Positions 17,987 through 26,084 of a DNA stretch of 64,000 nt are shown piece after piece. Under the pieces are notes generated by a model. It had not been told where the DNA came from, did not search any database, and saw nothing but the letters and a program-made list of their open reading frames with translations. The DNA comes from an uncultured Prevotellaceae bacterium (GTDB lineage: Bacteria > Bacteroidota > Bacteroidia > Bacteroidales > Bacteroidaceae), in assembly GCA_900316355.1 (NCBI GenBank), contig ONCQ01000002.1:1-64000 (forward strand), read 5' to 3'. The translations under genes and the position numbers were made by a program. Positions within the stretch are counted from its first letter, which is position 1. Each line of letters opens with the position of its first letter.

Positions 17987-19948
17987 TTAAGGAGCAGGTG
18001 CTACAACCTTGATGACCTTGTAAACGTTCTTAGTTGTAGTACGTTTGTAATAAGTTGTTGATTCAACCCATCCAGTCGCTGCCGTAGTGCAATCAGCATC
18101 TGTATAAAGTGTTCCTGCAGCGCCATATTCACTCTCGGTATATGTCTTACCACCATCATTATTCCATTTTCCGGTGAGATATTCAACTGCATAGTACTTA
18201 GTAGTTCCTGCAGTAACCTTAAGTCCTGTCAACTTCACGGCATGTGTTCCAGTGATGTCAACGCCATCCTCGCCAGGAACTGTTGTTACAGCAGCAGGTG
18301 CAGCGCTGAAGTGCGTCGAAGCATCAGTTGTAATATCAGTGTAGGATATCATCTCTGTCCCAGCTCCTGTTTCAGCAATAGCTTCAGCCAATGAAGATTC
18401 GGTAATCGGGAATGCTGCTTTTTCAGCAGCAGTTGCACCAGCCTTCCAGTCAACAAAATAAATCTTCACATTCTGAGTGCCGCCAGACAAGACAGGAGTA
18501 ACCAATGTGCTATTATCTTCAATAGCAGCATAGATGTCAAGTTTGTCGGTACCAGTTGGTGTCTGATAGTCGTTTTTGCCTGTTACATAATTCTTAAACT
18601 TACTCTCACTATCAACAATTACACCAAACGTTGTGATGCTGGGCTCGCTAACAGTTGTGATGTACTCAGCCAAGCCATCTTCATCGACAACTTCGACAGC
18701 ATCGAAGGTGATGGGATAGAGTTTGTCGTCTGTAATCTTAAAGATATAGGTATATGCATAACCGGGCTTCCACTTAAGGTAATTCGCAGGAACCTCAGCG
18801 GTAGCATCAGATACAATAATAGTTTCACCCGTAACAGGAGCGGTCAGCGTATAAGAGACCTTCAACTTAAGATTCTGTGTGTTGGTCTCGTTGGGGAAGA
18901 CGCTGGTATAAGACTTGTCACTTTTATCGAAGGTGGCATCTGGAGCAGTTGTTGTAAGTACCTTGGAAGCAGCTAAGTTCGTACCAAGAGCAAGCACTTT
19001 ATTTTTGGTTCCATCAAAAGACACTGTGGGATGGTTCTGAGTCGCACCAGCATCTGAAACATATTTAACAGTCAAAGTTCCTGCTGTTCCTTTAGCGCAG
19101 TTCTGCAAGTTTGCAGCAAAGTTGGTAGTGATATCATCATCCATTTGGGCAAATGTCGGGTTCGCTTGGTCGTCTGCAACCGTGAATTTATTGATAGTGA
19201 CAGAATATCCGGGAACTGTCTCGTACATCGCAGCACGCACTTTGGATGCGGTGTTGTGGAAGCGGAAGGTAACATTACCGCCATAAGTGTTGGCTTGTGT
19301 GCGGTCAGTGTTAGCGCTAGTTGCAATGTTGTTGCGCTCAGCAAAATACAATTTGTCGAGGTCTGCGGATGCATTCAGCACAACAGAGTATCCCTTGTCG
19401 TAAATAGTTGAACCAGACTCTGTTTTCGTAATTTTTACATTTCCAGCAGTAATATCTGCAGGTTTCGCAGATACGGCCGTAAATGTGTAAGTGCTTGCTC
19501 CGTAGTCCCAATATTTAATGGTCTGTTCGCCGGTTCCACTGTTAGGTGAAACATTGGTGGAATAAGTCGTTGTTGCAGGAGATGCAGTTCCATCATCAAA
19601 TTTTAATCCGACATACTCCCAGCCTTTAGTATTAGAGGTAGTCGTGTATGCTGAGTTATCTACCCAGTCAACAAGATAATTCTTGAAAACCAGATTTCCA
19701 GTTGTTGCGGCAGCCCCAGAAGCCTCGTTCTTTTCACCCCAAACGATGAACTGGTTGTTCAGATCTGTAGCAGCAGCGCTACCTGTCTTATCCGCACGGG
19801 TTATAGCAGGCACATTGAGATTAAAGCTAATCGCTCCCTCCCCGTTTCCGGCTCCGAGAGGGTTCTCATCGCCTACGAACTTCTCGTCGGCGCAGCTGAC
19901 CATCATCGTGATGGCGGTTGCTGCGAGAATAAAATACTTCGTTTTCAT
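17987..19948 (-). CDS. Fimbrillin (major pilus subunit family), third copy
   Basis: 653 aa. Lipoprotein signal MKTKYFILAATAITMMVSC with Cys at 19. The next 34 residues end in ITRADKTG, the likely Arg-protease site that frees the assembly groove. Then come the signature blocks shared by all three large fimbrillins: AAxxLxNxF, WEYVG, GEQTIKYWDY, GGNVTFRFHNTASKVRAAMYETVPGYSV and LKWKPGYAYTYIFKI. The C-terminus ends in KNVYKVIKVVAPAP, a hydrophobic strand suited to donor-strand exchange. Type V pili of Porphyromonas and Bacteroides are built this way. It is the last of three tandem paralogues and may be an alternative shaft subunit. Confidence 0.85.
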   Translation of the reverse strand: MKTKYFILAATAITMMVSCADEKFVGDENPLGAGNGEGAISFNLNVPAITRADKTGSAAATDLNNQFIVWGEKNEASGAAATTGNLVFKNYLVDWVDNSAYTTTSNTKGWEYVGLKFDDGTASPATTTYSTNVSPNSGTGEQTIKYWDYGASTYTFTAVSAKPADITAGNVKITKTESGSTIYDKGYSVVLNASADLDKLYFAERNNIATSANTDRTQANTYGGNVTFRFHNTASKVRAAMYETVPGYSVTINKFTVADDQANPTFAQMDDDITTNFAANLQNCAKGTAGTLTVKYVSDAGATQNHPTVSFDGTKNKVLALGTNLAASKVLTTTAPDATFDKSDKSYTSVFPNETNTQNLKLKVSYTLTAPVTGETIIVSDATAEVPANYLKWKPGYAYTYIFKITDDKLYPITFDAVEVVDEDGLAEYITTVSEPSITTFGVIVDSESKFKNYVTGKNDYQTPTGTDKLDIYAAIEDNSTLVTPVLSGGTQNVKIYFVDWKAGATAAEKAAFPITESSLAEAIAETGAGTEMISYTDITTDASTHFSAAPAAVTTVPGEDGVDITGTHAVKLTGLKVTAGTTKYYAVEYLTGKWNNDGGKTYTESEYGAAGTLYTDADCTTAATGWVESTTYYKRTTTKNVYKVIKVVAPAP

Positions 19949-20001
19949 AATAGTGTTGTTTGAGTTGCTATTAATAATGTTGCTTATCTCGTTGATACTT
20001 T

Positions 20002-20014
20002 GAGGCCCGGCCTC
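20002..20014. promoter_or_regulatory. Leader hairpin of third fimbrillin mRNA
   Basis: GAGGCC-c-GGCCTC, 54 nt upstream of the start codon at 19948. A near-identical element (GAGGC-tccg-GCCTC) lies at 22101-22114, 39 nt upstream of the second fimbrillin. The shared words TTGAGGC and CCGGCCTCGC suggest a conserved 5' leader rather than chance. Confidence 0.45.
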
Positions 20015-20059
20015 GCCGTCTCGGTTTTTGTCTCTTTTTCTTTCTTTTTGTTTCGCGGT

Positions 20060-20090
20060 AGCTTGACACGGAGTCGAACCGTGTCAAGCT
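20060..20090. other. 12-bp stem hairpin with T-arm-like loop after second fimbrillin
   Basis: AGCTTGACACGG-agtcgaa-CCGTGTCAAGCT, starting 10 nt after the stop codon at 20101. On the coding strand the loop reads TTCGACT closed by GG/CC, as in a tRNA T-arm. No tRNA surrounds it, and no T-run follows on the minus strand. The same architecture with a different stem lies at 22142-22172. Confidence 0.85.
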
Positions 20091-20100
20091 TATAAGGGGA

Positions 20101-22062
20101 TTAAGGAGCTGCAACTACCTTAACAATCTTGTACATATACTTACCAGGAGTGGTAATCTTATAGTACGTTGTCTCTGCTGTGGGTGCAGTTGTAGAATTG
20201 CACTGAGTGTAAACTTCGGCATCCTTGGTGAAATAACCGTCAAGAGTTGTGACGCCTGCAGCGGTAAGTGCAGAGCCTAATGTGCCAGAATCATATGTAG
20301 GTGCGGTGACCTGATAACGGAGCACATAAGTGCCAGCTGCAGCGGGTGTGAATTTAGCACCTGTGATAGTGAGGACATTTCCATTCGGAGAATCGGCAGC
20401 GGGAATTTCAGTAATAGCACTGAGTCCGTTGTTTAGAATAACTTCGAGATTCTTGCTATTGGCATCAGTTACAGTCCAAGTCTTCGTAGTGCTGTTATAC
20501 TTGCCATTTGCCAAAGCATTGTCAATAGAAGCTTCACTGAGTGTCTGCGCAGCACCACTTGCAAGAGTTGCTGTGTATAGCCATGCATTTGTACCAGGAG
20601 TTAACGTTTGGTTAGCACCATCCTTGTTAACGATAGCATAGATGTTGTTACTAACCAGATACTCATCATTTGCTGTTACAACCTCACCCTTGGCATAAGT
20701 TGTGATAGAAGGTGAAGAGACTGTTGTGATTGTTTCTTGCAAACCATCCTCGCTGTCAATTACGACAGCGTCGAATGTGATAGGAGTTAAGCCCGTAACA
20801 ATGTTCCCTTCTCCATCTACACCGGTTGAACCATTGGTGTAATCCGATATCTTGAAGATATAGGTGTATGCGTAGTTGGGATTCCACTTTGTATACTCAG
20901 CAGGAACTACGGCAGTTGCATTATCAATGGTAACCTCTTCACCGGAACCATCTGTAGAAACGAGAGTGTACTTGATGCGTAGCGTAAGATTAGTTCCAGT
21001 TTCATAGGGAAGAATGGTGAAGTATTTACCCGCAGCAGGCGAACCAACCAAGCCGCCAGCAAATGTGGCGGTTTTTGAAGTACGACCTAGATAATTACCT
21101 GCATCCTGAACACCATCAGCACCTGCGAAATTGGCTAAATCTGCCAATACAAGTGTCGTGGAAAGATCTGTGTCAGCATCTGTTGCTGCAAATGACACGT
21201 GTGCTTTGTTGTAGTCTGTGGCTTCCTTATTAGCCCAACCAACTGTAGGGAATGTAACAGTCATCGTTCCATTACCAGTTGGCAGAACTTTGGATCCAGC
21301 AAAAAGTGTAACATCATCTTCAGTACCATCTGAAGCCAAAGCAGCAACGGACGAAGTGTAATACTTCACATTTTTAACAGAATATCCAGGAATAGTTTCA
21401 TAAAGAGCCACGCGAATCTTGGCACCCAGTGAACGGAAAGTGAAATTCACGATGTTGCCATAATCATTCACACCATCACGATTATAGGCAGTTACAAGGT
21501 TTGAGATGTAGCATGCTGCCAATGCATCTTTAGAGCCTTGGAGAGTGTAACTCTTGTTGTTAGCTGCAATTGCTGAAGGTGTAGCATACTGTGGATCAGT
21601 TGCTGGATTATCATCATGATCATAACCTGCGCCTAAAGAGTATGCTGCAAAATCGTACTGAGTAGTTGAATAATCCCAGTACTTGATAGTTTGCTTAGCC
21701 CCACTTGGCAGACTTGAAGTTGTTGCAGGATCGTAGCTTACATACTCCCAGTTAGAAGAGTTTGACTCGGTGGTGTATGCCGTGTTTTCAACATACTTCA
21801 TGTTGTACTGGTCAAAGACATAGGATAATGGACTTGTGCCTTTTGTTCCAGCAAATACGAATTTGTTGTTAAGCAAGGTGGCTGCCTCGGACCCTTCGTG
21901 GTTCGCACGTGTCACGGCCTTGAGACCACTACCAATGGTAATAGCCTTTGTGGCATTCTCTGACAGCGTTCCGGGGTCTTCGCCAAAGAACTTCTCGTCT
22001 GCGCAGCTGGCCATCACTGTGAGGGCGGCTGCAAGGAAAAATAACTTTTTCATAATTCTCAT
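20101..22062 (-). CDS. Fimbrillin (major pilus subunit family), second copy
   Basis: 653 aa. The lipobox is MASC; MKKLFF at 22050 is a possible alternative start to MRIMKK. The segment up to AVTRANHEGSEAA holds the candidate Arg cleavage site. Shared fimbrillin blocks follow: LNNKFVF, NMKYVENTAYTTESNSSNW, KQTIKYWDYS, VNFTFRSLGAKIRVALYETIPGYSV, YTKWNPNYAYTYIFKISDY and ITFDAVVIDSEDGLQETITTV. The end, YMYKIVKVVAAP, fits a donor strand. Paralogous to the copies before and after it, with strongest conservation in the middle and divergence in the C-terminal third. A long gap of 152 nt with a hairpin separates it from the third copy, so the mRNAs may be processed separately. Confidence 0.85.
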   Translation of the reverse strand: MRIMKKLFFLAAALTVMASCADEKFFGEDPGTLSENATKAITIGSGLKAVTRANHEGSEAATLLNNKFVFAGTKGTSPLSYVFDQYNMKYVENTAYTTESNSSNWEYVSYDPATTSSLPSGAKQTIKYWDYSTTQYDFAAYSLGAGYDHDDNPATDPQYATPSAIAANNKSYTLQGSKDALAACYISNLVTAYNRDGVNDYGNIVNFTFRSLGAKIRVALYETIPGYSVKNVKYYTSSVAALASDGTEDDVTLFAGSKVLPTGNGTMTVTFPTVGWANKEATDYNKAHVSFAATDADTDLSTTLVLADLANFAGADGVQDAGNYLGRTSKTATFAGGLVGSPAAGKYFTILPYETGTNLTLRIKYTLVSTDGSGEEVTIDNATAVVPAEYTKWNPNYAYTYIFKISDYTNGSTGVDGEGNIVTGLTPITFDAVVIDSEDGLQETITTVSSPSITTYAKGEVVTANDEYLVSNNIYAIVNKDGANQTLTPGTNAWLYTATLASGAAQTLSEASIDNALANGKYNSTTKTWTVTDANSKNLEVILNNGLSAITEIPAADSPNGNVLTITGAKFTPAAAGTYVLRYQVTAPTYDSGTLGSALTAAGVTTLDGYFTKDAEVYTQCNSTTAPTAETTYYKITTPGKYMYKIVKVVAAP

Positions 22063-22100
22063 ATTTGTGTTAATAATTAATTTTCTTTTCGCACGTTGTT

Positions 22101-22114
22101 GAGGCTCCGGCCTC
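22101..22114. promoter_or_regulatory. Leader hairpin of second fimbrillin mRNA
   Basis: GAGGC-tccg-GCCTC, flanked by GCACG and CGTGC that can extend the stem. Compare 20002-20014. Confidence 0.45.
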
Positions 22115-22141
22115 GCGTGCGTGTCCTTTAGTATCGTTAGG

Positions 22142-22172
22142 GGTTCATCTGGGAGTCGAACCCAGATGAACC
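22142..22172. other. 12-bp stem hairpin with T-arm-like loop after first fimbrillin
   Basis: GGTTCATCTGGG-agtcgaa-CCCAGATGAACC, 10 nt after the stop codon at 22183. Loop, stem length and distance to the stop equal those of 20060-20090, while most stem base pairs differ with both partners changed. Confidence 0.85.
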
Positions 22173-22182
22173 TATATAGAGG

Positions 22183-24600
22183 TTACTGAACCTTGATGAC
22201 CTTGGTGTAGTAAACACCGTCGTTCTTGATGTACTTGTCGAAGTAGGTCTGACCAACCACTTCAGCTACCTCGGAAGCTACAACATAGTTGGTGGTGTCG
22301 AGCTCGAACCAGCCAGTAGTCTGCTGAGGCAGGATGACGCAGTAAGTATAGACATAGGGATCACCAGGTGTGTCTGTTCCTGTGCGCTGATAGAGGGCTA
22401 CACCGTTGAACTCGGTAGGATCTGTTTTAGAAGGATCCTTTGCGGTGTAAGTTAAACCGTCGAAGGTGTAGAGGTCAGCAGCAGTACCTGTACCAGCAGC
22501 GAAGTCAGCATAGGCTACGTTGTGAGCGGCGGTGTAGGTCATGCCGTTGTCGGTGGTGTAGTAGTAGGTAGTACCTGTTACTGCATAGCCTTTTGCAATG
22601 GTGCTGCCAGCAGCATCGAGATACAGGTTACTTACACCCTGACCGATGAAGGGAGTCTGCAATGTATATGTGTAAGGAGCTTCATCACCTGTGCGCAAGA
22701 AGTACTTCACACCCTTCTGAGCATCTGTGGCAGCGGGAGCCTTGTAGTCGTAGCGATACTTGGTCTGGCCGGTAACGAAGCTTCCCCAGTTCAGAGCCTC
22801 ATACTTCGCTACATTGTTGAGAGGATTTGCAGCCGTCTTAGTATAGACGAAAGCATAGGTGCCGGCAGAAGCGGTGAAACGCAGAGCCTGGTCGGTGGCA
22901 ACAGTGATAGCGTTACCGTCAACACCATACTCAACGCTGTTGGTCAGCGTGAAGGTTGCGGGAGTCAGCACGAGACCGCTACGGCCCTTAATGGTGCCGG
23001 TGGCAGCGTCGTCATCCTGCATCTGCAGAGCGTCAACAACCTCAGCCTCGGTCTTGCCAGCAGGGATGGTGTAGAGGGCAGCCTTGCTGGTCAGGGTCTG
23101 AAGAGCACCATGGGCGAGGTCAGGGGTGGAACCAGTGGCGCCATCGTTGACGGTCACGAAGATGGGACCTGTACCAGCAAGATACTCGTTGTTGTTAACA
23201 ACGTTGGAACCCTTCTGGTAGGTGGTGATGCTGGGAGTTGCCACGAGAGTGATTGTCTCCTGAATGGCATCGTTATCCTCAGCATTTTCTACGACAGCGT
23301 CGAAGGTGATGGGATAGAGGCCTGCAGGATCGGTGTTGACAGTGGTGTCATCGGGCTTGGTGGGATCATAGACACCAGTGTAACCATTGGTCTTGTCGCT
23401 AATCTTGAAGATGTACGTGTACGCGAAACCGGGCTTCCACTGGGTGTAGATGCTGGGCACCTGAGCTGTGGCACCCTTGACCTCGATAACCTCACCGCCA
23501 CCGTCGATGGACTCGAGGGTGTAGTTGACGCGAAGGTTCAGGTTGGTACCGATCTCGTTGGGGAGGTAAACAACGTAGTAGTTATCATCTTCATCACCTG
23601 CGAAAGAGGCAGTGTTGGAAGTACGGCCGAGGAAAACTTTACCAGGAGTCTTCTCACCTTGTTCAGCAATAGTGTAGTTCATTTCACCCCAGTTGATGAT
23701 TGTTGACTGTGCGCCAGAACCAACGAAGGAGACGTGAGCCTGATTGTTATCCTCGCTGGCAGGGGTGTCCACAGTGGGGAATGTAATCGTATAGGTACCT
23801 TCTGTGAAGATGTCGTTGGCAGTCGTTGTGAACAGCCTGGCTGCGGCAGCAGAAGCGTCATTGGAAGCAGCTGCGCTATAGAACTTCACATCCTTAATGC
23901 TGTAGCCGGGAACGGTTTCATAGATACCGATACGCACCTTTGTACCGAGCTGACGGAAGCGAAGGGTAACAGGATTTTCCGCATTTATTCTAGCATAATT
24001 TGCCTTCTTCACGGTTACGAGGTCAGAGATGTAGCACTCGCTGAGGTCGGCGGCCTTACCGGTGAAAGTGTAGGCAGCACTGGCGGTAGCATTGGGATTG
24101 ATGGCGCTTACAAGAACCTGACCTGCAGCAGGTGTACCATCATAGATGGCAGTCTTGGAACCGGTGCTCCATGCGATGAAGTCATACTGAGCCTTACTGT
24201 AGTCCCAGTACTTGATGGTCTGGCTGGTGATGCCGTGATCGGTGGCGTGCTTGATGGGGCCCTTGCCGACATACTCCCAGTTAGCCACATTGGACTCGGT
24301 GGTGTGTGCGGTGTTCTCTGCATACTCTACGACGTAGTTGTCGAACACGACGCTACCGTCGGTGGCAGCTGTCGTAGAACCCTTCTTAGCGGCTACCACG
24401 AACTTGTTACCGAGCTTGGTAGCGGCATCTGCGCCAGTGTAATCGGCACGGGTCATAGCCTTGTTGAGAGAGCTGAAGATGATGGGGCTCTCCTCCTCAA
24501 AGGCCGCTGCGTGATCTTGCTCCACGAGAAGATCGTCGCTGGTGCAGCTGGCGAGGGTTACTAAACCCAAGGCAGCGAGGAAAAAATACTTTGTTTTCAT
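22183..24600 (-). CDS. Fimbrillin (major pilus subunit family), first and largest copy
   Basis: 805 aa. Lipoprotein signal MKTKYFFLAALGLVTLASC. AMTRADYTGADAATKLGNKF contains the candidate Arg cleavage site and matches the other two copies. Further shared blocks are VVEYAENTAHTTESNVANW, SQTIKYWDYSKAQYDFIAW, PVTLRFRQLGTKVRIGIYET, YTQWKPGFAYTYIFKISDK and LYPITFDAVVENAED. It is about 150 residues longer than the others because of an extended C-terminal region with Tyr-rich blocks (GTTYYYTTDNGMTYT, YQRTGTDTPGDPYVYTYC). It ends GVYYTKVIKVQ. As first fimbrillin after the assembly genes it is the best candidate for the main shaft subunit. Confidence 0.85.
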   Translation of the reverse strand: MKTKYFFLAALGLVTLASCTSDDLLVEQDHAAAFEEESPIIFSSLNKAMTRADYTGADAATKLGNKFVVAAKKGSTTAATDGSVVFDNYVVEYAENTAHTTESNVANWEYVGKGPIKHATDHGITSQTIKYWDYSKAQYDFIAWSTGSKTAIYDGTPAAGQVLVSAINPNATASAAYTFTGKAADLSECYISDLVTVKKANYARINAENPVTLRFRQLGTKVRIGIYETVPGYSIKDVKFYSAAASNDASAAAARLFTTTANDIFTEGTYTITFPTVDTPASEDNNQAHVSFVGSGAQSTIINWGEMNYTIAEQGEKTPGKVFLGRTSNTASFAGDEDDNYYVVYLPNEIGTNLNLRVNYTLESIDGGGEVIEVKGATAQVPSIYTQWKPGFAYTYIFKISDKTNGYTGVYDPTKPDDTTVNTDPAGLYPITFDAVVENAEDNDAIQETITLVATPSITTYQKGSNVVNNNEYLAGTGPIFVTVNDGATGSTPDLAHGALQTLTSKAALYTIPAGKTEAEVVDALQMQDDDAATGTIKGRSGLVLTPATFTLTNSVEYGVDGNAITVATDQALRFTASAGTYAFVYTKTAANPLNNVAKYEALNWGSFVTGQTKYRYDYKAPAATDAQKGVKYFLRTGDEAPYTYTLQTPFIGQGVSNLYLDAAGSTIAKGYAVTGTTYYYTTDNGMTYTAAHNVAYADFAAGTGTAADLYTFDGLTYTAKDPSKTDPTEFNGVALYQRTGTDTPGDPYVYTYCVILPQQTTGWFELDTTNYVVASEVAEVVGQTYFDKYIKNDGVYYTKVIKVQ

Positions 24601-24771
24601 AATTGTAAATAAATTAATGAATAAAAAATTGAATTGTTTTGTTTGTTTCTGTTTTTGTTTTGTTCTTTCTGGTTTGTAGGCGTTCGCGTAGAGCGCCGTG
24701 CATTTCTTTTTACTGTCTGTTTCGTTTAGTTATTTTGATATTGTTAATATTGTTTGGTTTAATCTCGTTTG

Positions 24772-26040
24772 TTACATATCGAATTCATACGCTGGCACTT
24801 CCTCGAAATCCTTGACAACTGCATCGAAACCGGAACCGCCGGAACGTCTGGGAACCGGCACGGTGTCAAGGTTGAGTTCCACCGTCAGGACACCACCCTT
24901 GTAGCGCTGGCGCACCTGCTCGGTGACATCGAAGACGAGGGTGGAGTCCATACCGTTGTTGAACTGCACGGTGACATCCAGGTAGTGCTTGTGGATGTCC
25001 GTAATCTCGCTGGCCGACTTGATCTTACGCGGCGTCTGTCCGCACAGGCCGAAGGTCATCAAACGACCGCCGATGATATCGACGCGCTCCGCCGTGGCGC
25101 GCTCAGGAGCATCTGCAGGCGTGCCGTAGGGCACCAGCGGGAGATCCGTCTTGAGGCGGTCATTGTAGTACACCGTGATGGCTTCGTCGCCCGCCGTACC
25201 CGTGTTGAGGTTTGTGGAGCGTGCCATGCCGGAGAGGTTAGCATTACCGTCAACCGACGAAATGCGTCCGTTGTTATTGTGCAGGATGACCTGCGTCAGA
25301 TATATATAGGTGAGAGGATACAGCGTCATGTCAAGTGTACGGACCCATACATTGCGTTCTGCGTCATACTCGAAGCCGCGGAGGTCGCGGTTGATTTCAA
25401 TGGCCTGATCATAGGCGGAGAACAGGGGTTCCGGCGCGTAGAAGGAACGGGTGTAGCGTGGCGCATTGTAGCGTGAGGGGTTCATAGATGGGCCGGTCTC
25501 TGCCGTGACGTAGTCGAGGTTGCTCTCATCGATAATCAAGCTCTGCACACCGTCGAGGGTCTTAATCTCGTTCCATACGAGGAGATCCCAGAAGCCCCAG
25601 TCGAAGCGCTCTTGGAAGTGGGTGCCTGCGAATGGCCCATAGGGGATTACCGAGGTGTGAGGCCCGTAGGGCACATCCTTCGTGAAGTAGCGGCGCAGGT
25701 TGAAGACCGTAGGCTCGGTGTAGCCCAGCTCGCCGAAGTCCTTGATATCATCCTGATCCCAGTCGTAGTACCACTCTGCCTTCCAGTCGTACTGCACATC
25801 GAAGGCCAACTCGTAGTCCCAGAACAACTCCAGGTCGCAGTCGATGAGCGGCAGGTCCGTCACCACCTCCTGAGCGTCGTAGAGGTGGAGGGGCGGCTCG
25901 CGCACACAGGAGGTGAACACGAGGACGCACATGGAAAGATTTAAAAATTGAGACATGGAAAGAATGCACAACAAACCCTTTGTCCATCCCCACAGGGATG
26001 AACGCCAGTTTCTGCTGATGATCGTCATTCTTTTATTCAT
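24772..26040 (-). CDS. DUF5119-type lipoprotein, pilus anchor/assembly (Mfa2/FimB-like)
   Basis: 422 aa. A long N-terminal segment ends in the lipobox VFTSC near residue 45; a shorter start nearer the hydrophobic stretch is possible. The mature start REPPLHLYDAQEVVTDLPL and the W-rich part (LELFWDYELAFDVQYDWKAEWYYDWD) are typical of DUF5119 proteins, which lie next to fimbrillin genes in many Bacteroidales. By analogy with FimB/Mfa2 the protein may anchor the fibre to the outer membrane and cap its growth. It follows the DUF3575 gene by 44 nt and precedes the three fimbrillins. Family assignment is from memory of conserved features, not from a search. Confidence 0.7.
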   Translation of the reverse strand: MNKRMTIISRNWRSSLWGWTKGLLCILSMSQFLNLSMCVLVFTSCVREPPLHLYDAQEVVTDLPLIDCDLELFWDYELAFDVQYDWKAEWYYDWDQDDIKDFGELGYTEPTVFNLRRYFTKDVPYGPHTSVIPYGPFAGTHFQERFDWGFWDLLVWNEIKTLDGVQSLIIDESNLDYVTAETGPSMNPSRYNAPRYTRSFYAPEPLFSAYDQAIEINRDLRGFEYDAERNVWVRTLDMTLYPLTYIYLTQVILHNNNGRISSVDGNANLSGMARSTNLNTGTAGDEAITVYYNDRLKTDLPLVPYGTPADAPERATAERVDIIGGRLMTFGLCGQTPRKIKSASEITDIHKHYLDVTVQFNNGMDSTLVFDVTEQVRQRYKGGVLTVELNLDTVPVPRRSGGSGFDAVVKDFEEVPAYEFDM

Positions 26041-26084
26041 TTCTCAATGTTTCAATATCTCAATTTCTCAATGTTTCAATATCT

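Noticed and set aside
20060..22172. Possible tRNA genes because of the TTCGACT loops.
   Set aside because: Only a T-arm-like hairpin is present; acceptor, D and anticodon arms and a CCA end are missing, and the stems are too long.
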